A stretch of 18,655 nt of DNA from CAZQBY01 sp964592405 [NCBI: uncultured archaeon] (GCA_964592405.1 CAZQBY010000001.1:142837-161491); one strand, 5' to 3'. Counted from the stretch's first letter, positions 7,535-15,276 are shown. Translations and numbers: made by a program. The notes: generated by a model not told the origin, from the sequence alone.

Positions 7535-9328
7535 CTAAACGGAGCTCAGGGTGGGTTTTCTCCTGCGGTAGCGCTTGGCTCTGTAGCCCCTTTTGCCTCC
7601 CAGACCAAATCCTCTCTTGTTCACCAGACGGATGATGAACAGAATGACCACAACCACGACTATTATCACCACTACGCACAACAGCCACCCGCCACCTGTG
7701 CTGCGGACTTCAATTGTGGTTGTGAGCGGCAGGTATCTCTCAGCAGTAACCTCTATTCTGTATACTCCTGCATCAGAGAATTTGTATTCAACCTGCCCGC
7801 CGGCCGGTGTAAGGGTCGCTACACTGCCGTTTGGTGCAGTTATCTTGACCTCAAGAGCCTCCACCGGTCCGCCGGTGTTCGGGTCCAATGTTATGATTGT
7901 GGTACTGTTGCCGGCTACAAGTGCTGAGCTGTTTATTGTCGTTATGGAGACCCTTATACCACAGTCAACAGGGCAATACTGCTCTGCCCCCGGGTCTCCC
8001 TCGCCTGCTCCGCAGATGTCATCCTTACACACTGGGCAGTCCACAGGGCACGCATTGTCTGTTCCTTCGGCATTCTTCTCCGAGAGACTGCAGACTCCAT
8101 CTCCGCAGTTCTGGGGGCTGTCCACAACCACCGTGACTGTATCGGTTGCAGTTTCCCTGCCATCGCTTACCGTAAGGGTTATGACATGCTCTCTGGCTGA
8201 ATCAAAAACCACCTGCGGGTTGACACCATCCGGTATTTCCTGACCGAACGAGTCCTCCCATGTATAGGTCAGCTCATCCCCATCCGGGTCGCTTGAACCG
8301 GAGGCATCAAGAGTGACCACATCACCCACCATAACATACTGGTCTTCGCCAGCATCTGCCACTGGCGGATTGTTCTGTGCTGTCAGAAAGAACGGTGCTG
8401 TGATAGTATCATTGTTTTGCAGACACACAGGGGGCGAGGAGTCTGTGCTGTAACCGTCTTTCGTTACTGCTATATCATAGCAGGCCGGCGTGTCCACCTC
8501 AAAACTAACGGCACCGTTAGTATCCGTAATACCAGTTTCTTCAGAGGCATTATCCCTGGACATAATCTGGACTGTAGCCCCCTCTATGAACTCATTTGTT
8601 TCCAGATCCCTGACCACCGCCGTGAGGGTGGCGGTCCCGGGCTCTATCATCTCAATTCGTGTATCCTCATCCCTGGCGCGGTCCCAGCTGTCAAATATTG
8701 TTGTTGTGTCCTGAAAGCCTCTCTTCTCCACGGTTATCTCATAATCGACGCCCCACTCAAGGTCCTTGAACGTGACCAGGCCGTCTTCGTCCGTTTCGTC
8801 CGTCTCATCATCCTCGTCTATCTCAAATGGTTCATATTTGGATTTCTCATCCGGAAAGATGATTATGTCGTAATCTTCATCCGGGTCAACATCGTTGTCA
8901 TCAAGTTCCTCATCGAGGCTCCTTACTGTGACATCTGCATTCTCGACGGGGTCTCTGTACTGATCCACAACTTCAATCTCAAGGTCAAACTCCTTCGGGC
9001 GCATGACTACGAGAATGTCTGCATCATCATCAAGATCCTCCAGGGCTTCATCGTCGTCAATCTCCTTGTAGTCAGCATGGGTAACCCTGATCCTGTATGA
9101 ATCATCCGCATCCTCCAAGTCATTGCACTGCGCCTCCCCATCATCGTCTGTGTCCTCATCACACATCTGGTCATCACTGCTGTTTGTAATGACAATATTG
9201 GCGTCTTCTATCTCCTCTCCATCTTTGTCCACAACCTTTATATCAACATCAACCGCTGCCGATACCACCGGCATAAGCATAATGGCCACCAGTGCAGCCA
9301 CTAATAAACTTTTCTTAGAGAATGCCAT
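7535..9328 (-). CDS. Asp-rich surface protein with Ig-like and PKD domains
   Basis: A 597-residue exported membrane protein. I chose ATG 9328 over an in-frame GTG at 9337 because a GGGTGGG Shine-Dalgarno-like sequence sits a few bases before it. Residues 1-25 are a signal peptide (cut near VVSA-A). Three carboxypeptidase-regulatory-like beta-sandwiches follow, near 26-110, 115-228 and 233-315. The first two are very acidic, with Asp/Glu runs and a calcium-loop-like DEDTDDDGEAQ (57-67). A PKD domain spans about 319-402 (PPVADAGEDQ, then SSDPDGDELTYTW). Next are two short Cys motifs (CGDGVC 408-413, and CKDDICG), then a further Ig-like domain (about 458-542). A membrane segment (548-568) and a basic cytoplasmic tail rich in Arg and Lys (570-592) end the protein. 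It probably binds calcium and acts as an adhesin or envelope component. It has its own promoter. Confidence 0.85.
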   Translation of the reverse strand: MAFSKKSLLVAALVAIMLMPVVSAAVDVDIKVVDKDGEEIEDANIVITNSSDDQMCDEDTDDDGEAQCNDLEDADDSYRIRVTHADYKEIDDDEALEDLDDDADILVVMRPKEFDLEIEVVDQYRDPVENADVTVRSLDEELDDNDVDPDEDYDIIIFPDEKSKYEPFEIDEDDETDETDEDGLVTFKDLEWGVDYEITVEKRGFQDTTTIFDSWDRARDEDTRIEMIEPGTATLTAVVRDLETNEFIEGATVQIMSRDNASEETGITDTNGAVSFEVDTPACYDIAVTKDGYSTDSSPPVCLQNNDTITAPFFLTAQNNPPVADAGEDQYVMVGDVVTLDASGSSDPDGDELTYTWEDSFGQEIPDGVNPQVVFDSAREHVITLTVSDGRETATDTVTVVVDSPQNCGDGVCSLSEKNAEGTDNACPVDCPVCKDDICGAGEGDPGAEQYCPVDCGIRVSITTINSSALVAGNSTTIITLDPNTGGPVEALEVKITAPNGSVATLTPAGGQVEYKFSDAGVYRIEVTAERYLPLTTTIEVRSTGGGWLLCVVVIIVVVVVILFIIRLVNKRGFGLGGKRGYRAKRYRRRKPTLSSV

Positions 9329-9375
9329 TTTTCCCACCCAAAATTATCAAAAATCCAACTATTAAGGGGGATAAG

Positions 9376-9384
9376 TATAAAAAT
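9376..9384 (-). promoter_or_regulatory. TATA box of the Asp-rich surface protein gene
   Basis: The minus strand reads ATTTTTATA here, about 50 bases before the ATG at 9328. The expected transcript start near 9353 gives a leader of roughly 25 bases that includes the Shine-Dalgarno site. Confidence 0.55.
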
Positions 9385-9404
9385 ATTATGGATATTCTGA
9401 TTAA

Positions 9405-9426
9405 TTTATGTCTGTGATGACATAAA
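9405..9426. promoter_or_regulatory. 22-bp inverted repeat upstream of a promoter
   Basis: TTTATGTC (9405-9412) and GACATAAA (9419-9426) are exact 8-bp inverted arms around a six-base spacer. They lie about 20 bases upstream of the TATA box of the Asp-rich surface gene, where an archaeal activator would bind. A minus-strand U6 run (A6 at 9424-9429 on the plus strand) overlaps one arm, so the same site could also end the transcript of the 306-residue protein gene. Confidence 0.4.
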
Positions 9427-9495
9427 AAACAGGAGTGGCCACCCCCTTTAAATAGCACTATCTTGAGGATTGGAAAGCCTAGTCTTTGGGCCGTT

Positions 9496-9553
9496 CTATT
9501 TCTCCCGTATCTCTTATTTCTCTATATTCCCTAGCTATTTCTCCTGTATTTCT
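9496..9553. repeat. Two imperfect 19-base direct repeats in a pyrimidine tract
   Basis: CTATTTCTCCCGTATCTCT (9496-9514) and CTATTTCTCCTGTATTTCT (9535-9553) match at 17 of 19 bases and are 39 bases apart. They lie just downstream of the stop codon of the 306-residue protein gene. The gap 9338-9592 otherwise holds the promoter and inverted repeat listed separately; no further gene is seen in it. Confidence 0.45.
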
Positions 9554-9592
9554 AATTGTTCTATGTTTTTCTGCTCTTGTCTAAGCTCCCTT

Positions 9593-10513
9593 CTATATTT
9601 CCTCCTTGATTTTCAGCAGGAATGGTTTGACCTCCTTTTTCTCAATCTTGGCCGGCTTTGTATCTCCTGTATCCTCCTCTTTCACCCCCTTCTTTTCCTC
9701 TGCTTCGGCTTCCTTGGACCCTGCCTCTTTCTTTTCCTCTTTCTTTCTGGACGCTTTTTTTGCTCCTTCCTTCTCTTCCTCTCCAGCCGTTTTCTTGGTC
9801 TTGGGCGTCTTGGACTTCTTAAGGAAGGCGCCTTCTTCCCATCCCTTTTCTCCTTTCTTTTTCTCCTTCTTGATCTCTTTCTTGGCCTTCTTCGTATATG
9901 CCTCTAGGTCTTCCTCCTCCCGTGCCAGAAGTATGATAAGCATAATCACTATCACAACTACCAGGAAGGCTATTATGGCTATCTGCATGCTGTTGTCTGC
10001 ACCTGCCACGGCGGCTCCGGCAGCCCCGGCTTCTGGGAGCGCCTCACCCTCCCTGCCAGCCTCTGCCTTTGCTTCCTCTGCCTCTCCGGCTTCAGCTTCG
10101 CCGCCTCCCTCCTCAGTAATGACTACAGAGGGTTTTCCGGCTTCTTCTTCAGATGGTTCTACAAGGACAGAGGGTTTTTCCTCTGGCTTCTCCTCAACGG
10201 GCACGACCACTATCTCCTCTTCTCCACCGGTCTCGGCAACTGCCTCTTCTGCCTCGGGCACCTCTTCGGCTTCTAGCGGAAGCTCTTCTGCCTCAGGCGG
10301 TTTCGCTGTTGGCATAATGCCAAACTTTTCATGAAAGGCGTCCGAATCCACATACATCATGACATCATGTTTCAGCTTCGGAACCGGCTTAACCTTGCCA
10401 AAGGTCTTCTTGAAATATTCATCTGTATAGTAGTAGGTTGCGGATGCGCAATCTATCACAAGCATAAGTAAAACTAAGACTGCCAGGAACATTAGAACAT
10501 TTTTTGTCTTCAT
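9593..10513 (-). CDS. Membrane protein with Glu-rich outer region and Lys/Glu-rich cytoplasmic tail
   Basis: A 306-residue protein of no family I recognise. ATG 10513 is chosen over GTG 10522 because AGAGGTGA lies just before it at ideal spacing. Residues 1-25 form a signal peptide (cut near CASA-T). A short aromatic region (26-68) holds two copies of a small motif, YFKKTFG and AFHEKFG. Residues 72-170 are low-complexity Glu/Ala/Pro. A membrane segment spans 177-197. The last 109 residues are a highly charged Lys/Glu tail, probably helical and cytoplasmic. The lack of a folded core suggests a linker or anchor that connects an outer assembly to something inside the cell. It stands as a single gene with its own promoter between two other surface-protein genes. 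Function unknown. Confidence 0.8.
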   Translation of the reverse strand: MKTKNVLMFLAVLVLLMLVIDCASATYYYTDEYFKKTFGKVKPVPKLKHDVMMYVDSDAFHEKFGIMPTAKPPEAEELPLEAEEVPEAEEAVAETGGEEEIVVVPVEEKPEEKPSVLVEPSEEEAGKPSVVITEEGGGEAEAGEAEEAKAEAGREGEALPEAGAAGAAVAGADNSMQIAIIAFLVVVIVIMLIILLAREEEDLEAYTKKAKKEIKKEKKKGEKGWEEGAFLKKSKTPKTKKTAGEEEKEGAKKASRKKEEKKEAGSKEAEAEEKKGVKEEDTGDTKPAKIEKKEVKPFLLKIKEEI

Positions 10514-10562
10514 CTTATTCACCTCTGTAGATAATAAGGTTTGGGGGAAATAGCGTTCTTAA

Positions 10563-10573
10563 AATATAAAAAA
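10563..10573 (-). promoter_or_regulatory. TATA box of the 306-residue membrane protein gene
   Basis: The minus strand reads TTTTTTATATT about 50-60 bases before the ATG at 10513, predicting a leader of about 30 bases that includes the AGAGGTGA ribosome-binding site. Confidence 0.55.
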
Positions 10574-10583
10574 CTCAGCAAGT

Positions 10584-10641
10584 TTTTCTTACTTTCTTAC
10601 CCAAAACCACTCCAAGTAACCGGTTTTCTTACTTTCTTACC
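10584..10641. repeat. Exact 18-bp direct repeat pair upstream of a promoter
   Basis: TTTTCTTACTTTCTTACC occurs at 10584-10601 and again at 10624-10641, exactly 40 bases apart, close to four helical turns. Each copy itself contains the hexamer TCTTAC twice. Both copies lie just upstream of the TATA box of the 306-residue protein gene, a place expected for activator binding. The rest of the gap 10523-10748 holds the promoter and a terminator; no further gene is seen. Confidence 0.6.
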
Positions 10642-10714
10642 ACATCCAACCACAGCCAGTTACAACTAACCGATGCCTGAAAATATCGCATAGAAATGGT
10701 TGTGTCCAGAATCA

Positions 10715-10745
10715 AAAATCCGGCTAGGATTCCACTATAAAAACC
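10715..10745 (-). terminator. Terminator of the three-gene surface operon
   Basis: On the minus strand a T5 run (GGTTTTTATAG) follows closely after the stop codon at 10749. It is followed by a hairpin with arms AATCC and GGATT (plus-strand 10717-10721 and 10727-10731) that runs into a second T5. Hairpin plus U-run at this position is a plausible operon end. Confidence 0.5.
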
Positions 10746-10748
10746 GGT

Positions 10749-12677
10749 TCAGACTTCAAGGTCTGTATGCTCGCCCTTGGTTTGACTGCCCCTTATCGCA
10801 CTCTTTATCTCAGGAAAACTGAATCCCCTCTTTCCTTTTGTCCTAGATTTCACCCCTATCAGCAACAGGATAAAGAGGAAGAGCATAAGCACAAGCAGTG
10901 CCATCAGCAGCAACAGCAGGCTGCTGCTTTCAGCACCTGCAACAGCTGCAGCAGCACCGGCAGGTGTTTCTCCAGTGCTCTGGTTTTCAGGCCCGCTTTC
11001 TGAAGCGATGGTAGATATGGTCGGCAGCACCGGCCCAGCCGGCTCGCTTATCTCCAGCTCCGGAGGTCTTGAAACCATGCACACGGGCCCCTCAAGGTCA
11101 ATGTTCAGCTCCATGAAGGCCTGCTTGTTCTCTCCGGTAGCCACTACTGTTATCTTGGAATGCTCCGGAACGTCTAAAGGCAGAATATAAAGTGCGACAG
11201 GTCTTGTCTCCTTGGGTCTCAGGAGTATACTGTCCGGCTGGATGAGATAATTTCCACCTTCCAGAGACAGAGAAACCTGCTGTTTTACATATCCGGTGTT
11301 CTTTACGTAGAAGGTATATGCATCCCCGCGGCAGTCTATCTGTGTCGGATCCAGTTCCGGAACCAGCTCGATGTCTGCACATGAACCTTCGCCAAATGGC
11401 AGAAGCCTGAGATAGCCGTTCTCAGTGTCTGTGGCATGGCCTGTGGCACTGACCGTGAATGGTATTTCTGCATCTGTTACACACCACGTTCCCATAACAT
11501 CAAAACTGGTCTCTCCGCTTTCTCCGCTGGCCAGTGAGAAGAAATCTCTCTCAAGCGGGACATCCATACCACTTATACTAAGGGTATAATCATCGGCATA
11601 GTAGCCTGTGTTTCTGACTTTCAGGTCATAGGTTACCGGCTCTCCATGGCATGCAGTTATTTCAGGAGGTATAATCTCCAGATCCACATCATAACACTCC
11701 ATAAGCTTGACATTGGTAGTATCGGAATGGGAGTCATAGGCACTGACAGCAGCCAGTGTAAGATTGCATTCACCCATGTCCGGTTCCAGGGTAACGGCTA
11801 TATCCTTCTCTTCTCCGGCTTCCAGATATATAGAATCCTGAGTCAGATGGGCCCTACACGTGCCGCTGAGCTCCAATGAATATGTGTTTGGAACACAGCC
11901 TTTGTTCCTGATATTGACTGTGTAAGTCAGGCCGGCCTCCGGACAGCTGACAAACTCATCGGGTGCCGAAACCGTCGCATAATAACAGTTGACAAGATTA
12001 ACTCTGAGCTTTTTTGAGACAGATTTCATTGGAGATTTTACTATCAGTTCCACATCATAGCTTCCATAGTCATTGCTCAGGCCCCTGAGTGTGATAGAAC
12101 CTGTTCTGGATTCTCCCGGCGCTAGAGACATCCTGCCACCAGCAAAAGAGACACCTATGATGCCTGTAACCCCCCTCACGAAGATGGTATAATCATCCTT
12201 CCTCTGGCCGGTGTTCCTGACTATGAAGTCCACTCTGCCAACCGAACCCTCACAGAGATCTATGGATTGCTGCAGGATCTGCAGGTCCGCTGAATAGCAG
12301 TCGTTTACGCTAAAGATGGCATCATCAGAATCCGAAACCCCATATCCACTGGCAGTTATCGATATTCTGTGCTGACCCAGTATGTCCTGTGCCGGAGTAA
12401 ATGTAGTCCTGATTCTCTCCGTCTGATATGGACCAACAGTTATCTGAGATGGCATATCTGAGGTCATGGGTATGTCTCCTGCAGCAGAGAGCGATATGGC
12501 TCTTGCATTGTCATTGACATTCGTTATCTGGATGTCATAGACAACCGGTTCTCCCTGACACAGGTTGTTTGATACCGGAATGATCTGCAATATGCAGTCA
12601 TTACACACTGCCTGCGCTCCATTTAGTATAATAATGCCCAGAAGAAGGGCCATTACTGATGTTTTCATTCCTGTCAT
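10749..12677 (-). CDS. Membrane-anchored protein with five CARDB/NEW3-like repeats
   Basis: A 642-residue exported protein and last gene of a three-gene operon; its ATG overlaps the previous stop as ATGA, with GAGAGGTC just upstream. Residues 1-23 are a signal peptide. Five beta-sandwich repeats of about 100 residues begin at Cys-containing strands near 25, 127, 231, 328 and 433. Each has an early Cys around an L-C-x-G or similar turn, then an NTG or NKG motif (for example IVRNTGQRKDDYTI, VRNTGYYADDYTL), as in CARDB and NEW3-type domains. Two Cys per repeat in matching positions suggest one disulfide each. A linker rich in Ser, Glu, Pro and Ala (about 535-584) leads to a membrane segment (585-608) and a basic cytoplasmic tail. 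Such repeats usually serve as spacers or protein-binding stalks. No enzyme motif is visible. Confidence 0.85.
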   Translation of the reverse strand: MTGMKTSVMALLLGIIILNGAQAVCNDCILQIIPVSNNLCQGEPVVYDIQITNVNDNARAISLSAAGDIPMTSDMPSQITVGPYQTERIRTTFTPAQDILGQHRISITASGYGVSDSDDAIFSVNDCYSADLQILQQSIDLCEGSVGRVDFIVRNTGQRKDDYTIFVRGVTGIIGVSFAGGRMSLAPGESRTGSITLRGLSNDYGSYDVELIVKSPMKSVSKKLRVNLVNCYYATVSAPDEFVSCPEAGLTYTVNIRNKGCVPNTYSLELSGTCRAHLTQDSIYLEAGEEKDIAVTLEPDMGECNLTLAAVSAYDSHSDTTNVKLMECYDVDLEIIPPEITACHGEPVTYDLKVRNTGYYADDYTLSISGMDVPLERDFFSLASGESGETSFDVMGTWCVTDAEIPFTVSATGHATDTENGYLRLLPFGEGSCADIELVPELDPTQIDCRGDAYTFYVKNTGYVKQQVSLSLEGGNYLIQPDSILLRPKETRPVALYILPLDVPEHSKITVVATGENKQAFMELNIDLEGPVCMVSRPPELEISEPAGPVLPTISTIASESGPENQSTGETPAGAAAAVAGAESSSLLLLLMALLVLMLFLFILLLIGVKSRTKGKRGFSFPEIKSAIRGSQTKGEHTDLEV

Positions 12678-13330
12678 TTTTGACCTCTCAGTATTGTTGC
12701 TATAAGAATAGATAGCACTCCAAGTAGCACGAGCAGCAGCCCGGTCGCAAAGGCTCGGTTGTCTTTACCACCCCTCACCACGGTTACAGCAGCGCCTGCA
12801 GGGGCATGGGCTGCTATTCCATCTACATCCCTATCCTCATCTGTCTTTTCTTTTCCAACTTCCTGCCCGGCTGCCCCCTCCGTGGCCTGTTCAGCCTTTT
12901 CTGGCTGCTTTCTTGCACAGCCCCCCGGTATTCGCAGCAGCACCTCTCTTTCCAAAGACTCCTCAAACTTGCTGACAATCAGGCGTATCCGGTAATCTCC
13001 ATGCGGGAGGTCACAGCCAGCCCTTACAAACATCACCAGATCCTCTTCCTGACCCGAAGGAACCAGTACGGTCTTTGGTTCAAGGCTGATCCATATATCC
13101 TTACTGTCCGGTGACTCTGTCCGGAAATCGTATGCTCTTTGGAAGCGGTGGTTATTGGTTATGTGGATATTGTAGGTTACTGTGCCACAACACATGCTCT
13201 GAATGTGCGGCGATATTTCCACCTCTTCGGCTTCGGCCCCTTCACTCCTAGCACCGCTGATGCCAACTGACATCACAATGGCTGCAATTCCGAGAACTAC
13301 ATAGAGCTTATTGACGTCCAATCTCACCAT
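12674..13330 (-). CDS. Small membrane-anchored protein with one CARDB-like domain
   Basis: A 218-residue exported protein, middle gene of the operon. Its ATG overlaps the previous stop codon by seven bases (ATGGTGA) and its own stop overlaps the next start by four, so all three are probably translated together. A signal peptide covers about residues 1-30. One beta-sandwich domain (about 35-137) resembles a single repeat of the next protein, with VTYNIHITNNHRFQRAYDF in place of the NTG strand and Cys at 47, 48, 106 and 138. A charged Glu/Lys linker (140-170) and an Ala-rich stretch lead to a C-terminal membrane segment (193-214) with a very short tail. It may be a partner or cap of the larger repeat protein. 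Function unknown. Confidence 0.8.
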   Translation of the reverse strand: MVRLDVNKLYVVLGIAAIVMSVGISGARSEGAEAEEVEISPHIQSMCCGTVTYNIHITNNHRFQRAYDFRTESPDSKDIWISLEPKTVLVPSGQEEDLVMFVRAGCDLPHGDYRIRLIVSKFEESLEREVLLRIPGGCARKQPEKAEQATEGAAGQEVGKEKTDEDRDVDGIAAHAPAGAAVTVVRGGKDNRAFATGLLLVLLGVLSILIATILRGQK

Positions 13331-15156
13331 TTTCTGATTTCAGATCCCGAACCGCCATCCGGCGTAAGTATAGGTTCCTTGACTTTATGCGAGATGACTC
13401 CAAGCCGCTTGTGGGCGGCACTCTCTCCAGTGCTTCTACTACTAAGCAAAAATATAAAAAGCAAGGTAATCAGGGCCAATATGCCAAGTATGAGTATCCA
13501 GTCCGGAATAAGCACATCTCCAATGACGATAGCCCCGGTCGGAGCAGCTATGGTCCTGTTCCCTCCTGCCTCCTCTGTGCGGTTTTCCGCTTCCCCCACC
13601 ATTTCAAGAGGTGTTTCGGGGGCAGGCAATCTAACATCCACATGCAGTATTGTCGAATCTTGGACATTGCCATTCCGAGCAGTTACAGGGATATCATACA
13701 GGCCGGGAGCCATGCTCTCAGGCACTCTTATCTCCAGTTTCCAGGTCTCTACAGCATTTGGAGCAATAGTAACACTCCCCGGCTGGTGGATCCATGGAGC
13801 CATATCACCACCGACCTCCAGTGTTAGCGTTTCCGGCACGTTTCCCTTGTTACTTGCTATTAACGTAAAGGAGCCATTCCCTCCCTGCACTATCTCATGG
13901 CACTCATCCAGGACTCCCAGTTCTATGAAATGCCTTGCCGGCTCGCCACAATCTTCCGGACAGGTCTGCTGGTTTTCGGTCTGGAGATTACAAACCCCGT
14001 CGCCACACCTTGCACAACTGCCACAGTCGCCTGGGCAACTCTGGCATGTTTCGTCGCCATTACAAACCCCATCACCACAGTAGCTCTGGAGTTGGCATGA
14101 AGGCTGTCGGCATGGTACGGGCGGTGCAGGCAGTATGGCTGCACAGTCGACTGGACAGTTATAGGGATTCTCAGCGTCAAGGCATCTGCCATCCCCACAG
14201 TAGGTTCTCAGCTCGCAGCGGTTGCCACTGCACTTATATCCTGATGGGCAGTCTCCATCACCACAACACTGTACGCTCTGCTCAAACTGCCAGTTGCCGT
14301 CGCGGCATACGAGCTTCTGGCGATCCCTGCATGTCTCCTCCCCCTCTTCACCGGACGGGTTTGTGCATTTTGGTTCTCCGCAGTCCAGAGAACAGGTATA
14401 GGGTGATTCATCAGGGTCGCACTTACCGTCTCCGCAGTATGGAGGGAGGCCGCAGTCTTTGGCACAGTTGTATCTGCTTTCGTCTCTGTCGCAGTTACCA
14501 TCCCCGCAGTAGGGGGCAAGGCCACAGTCCTCCGGGCAGGTCTGCTTTGTCTCTGCGCCGTTGCAGACCCCATCGCCGCAGTAGGGCGGCTGACCGCAGT
14601 CTGTCTGGCAGCTGTATTTGGTTTCACCGCCGTTGCATATGCCGTCCCCGCAGTAGGGAGCAGGCTGCTTCGGCGCGCAGTCGTAGTAGCATGAGCTTTC
14701 AGTTTCCCCGTTGTTGCAGACCCCATCCCCGCAGTAGGAAAGGGGCCTGCAGTCAGCGGGGCAGCTGTATTGCGTCTCGCTGCCGGAGCACCAACCATCT
14801 CCACAGCGAGTACTGGTGGGACTTTGGGTGGAACTCTTGGAATATGTTGGTTCTGTCTGTTTTTCTTGTTTGACCACAACAATATTGGTGCAAGACTGAG
14901 CGGTGCATCCGGTATTGTAACCATACCCGATATCATAAGCATATCCACTGCGATATCTATAATAGGGGTAGTACGTGGAATATGTTGGATAATACAGGGT
15001 CGGTGTCACCCAGTTATAGCCGTTCCAGTAGTTTTTCCAATAGGCCCCCTGGCATGAGATACCCACATCCCAGACCGAGCCCATTACAGGTGTCGTGGTT
15101 AGAGTCAAAAATAGCAGCATGCATGCGGTTCCAACCAATAGTCTCCTAGATTCCAT
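13324..15156 (-). CDS. Membrane-anchored protein with Tyr-rich N-terminus and CGDGxC cysteine repeats
   Basis: A 610-residue exported protein and first gene of the operon, with GGAGGG before its ATG. Residues 1-26 are a signal peptide. Residues 54-80 are rich in Tyr (runs such as YYPTYSTYYPYYRY) and resemble the 95-residue protein encoded just upstream. Nine CGDGxC repeats follow, at about 118, 142, 169, 193, 217, 241, 320, 360 and 384, each ending in a CP-x-DC-type pair. A variant CCGDGDC near 297 sits in an inserted Cys domain (262-315). A NEW3-like beta-sandwich (about 412-508) precedes a membrane segment (552-572) and a 38-residue tail. CGDGxC repeats are common in DPANN surface proteins and are thought to be small disulfide-bonded units, but their job is unknown. 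Many disulfides imply folding outside the cell. Confidence 0.88.
   Translation of the reverse strand: MESRRLLVGTACMLLFLTLTTTPVMGSVWDVGISCQGAYWKNYWNGYNWVTPTLYYPTYSTYYPYYRYRSGYAYDIGYGYNTGCTAQSCTNIVVVKQEKQTEPTYSKSSTQSPTSTRCGDGWCSGSETQYSCPADCRPLSYCGDGVCNNGETESSCYYDCAPKQPAPYCGDGICNGGETKYSCQTDCGQPPYCGDGVCNGAETKQTCPEDCGLAPYCGDGNCDRDESRYNCAKDCGLPPYCGDGKCDPDESPYTCSLDCGEPKCTNPSGEEGEETCRDRQKLVCRDGNWQFEQSVQCCGDGDCPSGYKCSGNRCELRTYCGDGRCLDAENPYNCPVDCAAILPAPPVPCRQPSCQLQSYCGDGVCNGDETCQSCPGDCGSCARCGDGVCNLQTENQQTCPEDCGEPARHFIELGVLDECHEIVQGGNGSFTLIASNKGNVPETLTLEVGGDMAPWIHQPGSVTIAPNAVETWKLEIRVPESMAPGLYDIPVTARNGNVQDSTILHVDVRLPAPETPLEMVGEAENRTEEAGGNRTIAAPTGAIVIGDVLIPDWILILGILALITLLFIFLLSSRSTGESAAHKRLGVISHKVKEPILTPDGGSGSEIRKW
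13939..14805 (-). repeat. Coding tandem repeats of the CGDGxC module
   Basis: Two blocks of roughly 72-81-base repeats, at about 14377-14805 and 13939-14199, encode the CGDGxC modules of the 610-residue protein. On the plus strand each copy shows a CCGCAGTAGGG-like core. The first block has six consecutive units at 24-27 residue spacing. Such repeats can expand or contract by recombination, so copy number may vary between strains. Confidence 0.7.
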
Positions 15157-15197
15157 TTAAACCCTCCAACAGTTGTTACTACTATTTAGTGGTTACA

Positions 15198-15208
15198 CTA
15201 TAAAAAGC
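15198..15208 (-). promoter_or_regulatory. TATA box of the three-gene surface operon
   Basis: The minus strand reads CTTTTTATAG about 45 bases before the ATG at 15156. A transcript start near 15178 would leave a leader of about 20 bases with the GGAGGG ribosome-binding site. A short palindrome CAACAGTTG (15167-15175) sits near that predicted start. Confidence 0.6.
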
Positions 15209-15244
15209 TTTTCGGTGTTGGATACAATTAGCTATTACTACATG

Positions 15245-15258
15245 TTTTTATAAAAAAG
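15245..15258 (-). terminator. U-run terminator of the Tyr-rich protein gene
   Basis: On the minus strand, about 20 bases past the stop codon, the sequence is CTTTTTTATAAAAA. The T6 run is a typical archaeal stop signal, and TTTTTATAAAAA (15245-15256) is also a 12-base perfect palindrome. Confidence 0.5.
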
Positions 15259-15276
15259 AGAACCTCCACAGACCGG

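Noticed and set aside
8417-9100. 227-codon plus-strand frame with many Ile and Val
   Set aside because: It is antisense to the Asp/Glu-rich modules of the 597-residue protein, where GAT/GAC codons read as Ile/Val.
9413-9430. GTGATGA resembling a C/D-box guide RNA box C
   Set aside because: No matching box D (CTGA) or internal boxes are found at suitable distance. The sequence is explained by the inverted repeat there.
9470-9907. Open frame on the plus strand rich in Phe and Leu
   Set aside because: It is the reverse complement of the Lys/Glu-rich tail of the 306-residue protein gene. The hydrophobic composition is a by-product of antisense AAG/GAG codons, and there is no ribosome-binding site.
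9606-10334. 242-codon plus-strand frame rich in Ser and Ala
   Set aside because: It is antisense to the Glu/Ala-rich region of the 306-residue protein gene, which has a signal peptide, membrane segment and ideal ribosome-binding site.
13935-14873. 312-codon plus-strand frame rich in Arg, His and Ser
   Set aside because: It is antisense to the CGDGxC repeats. Its apparent repetition simply mirrors the real repeats.
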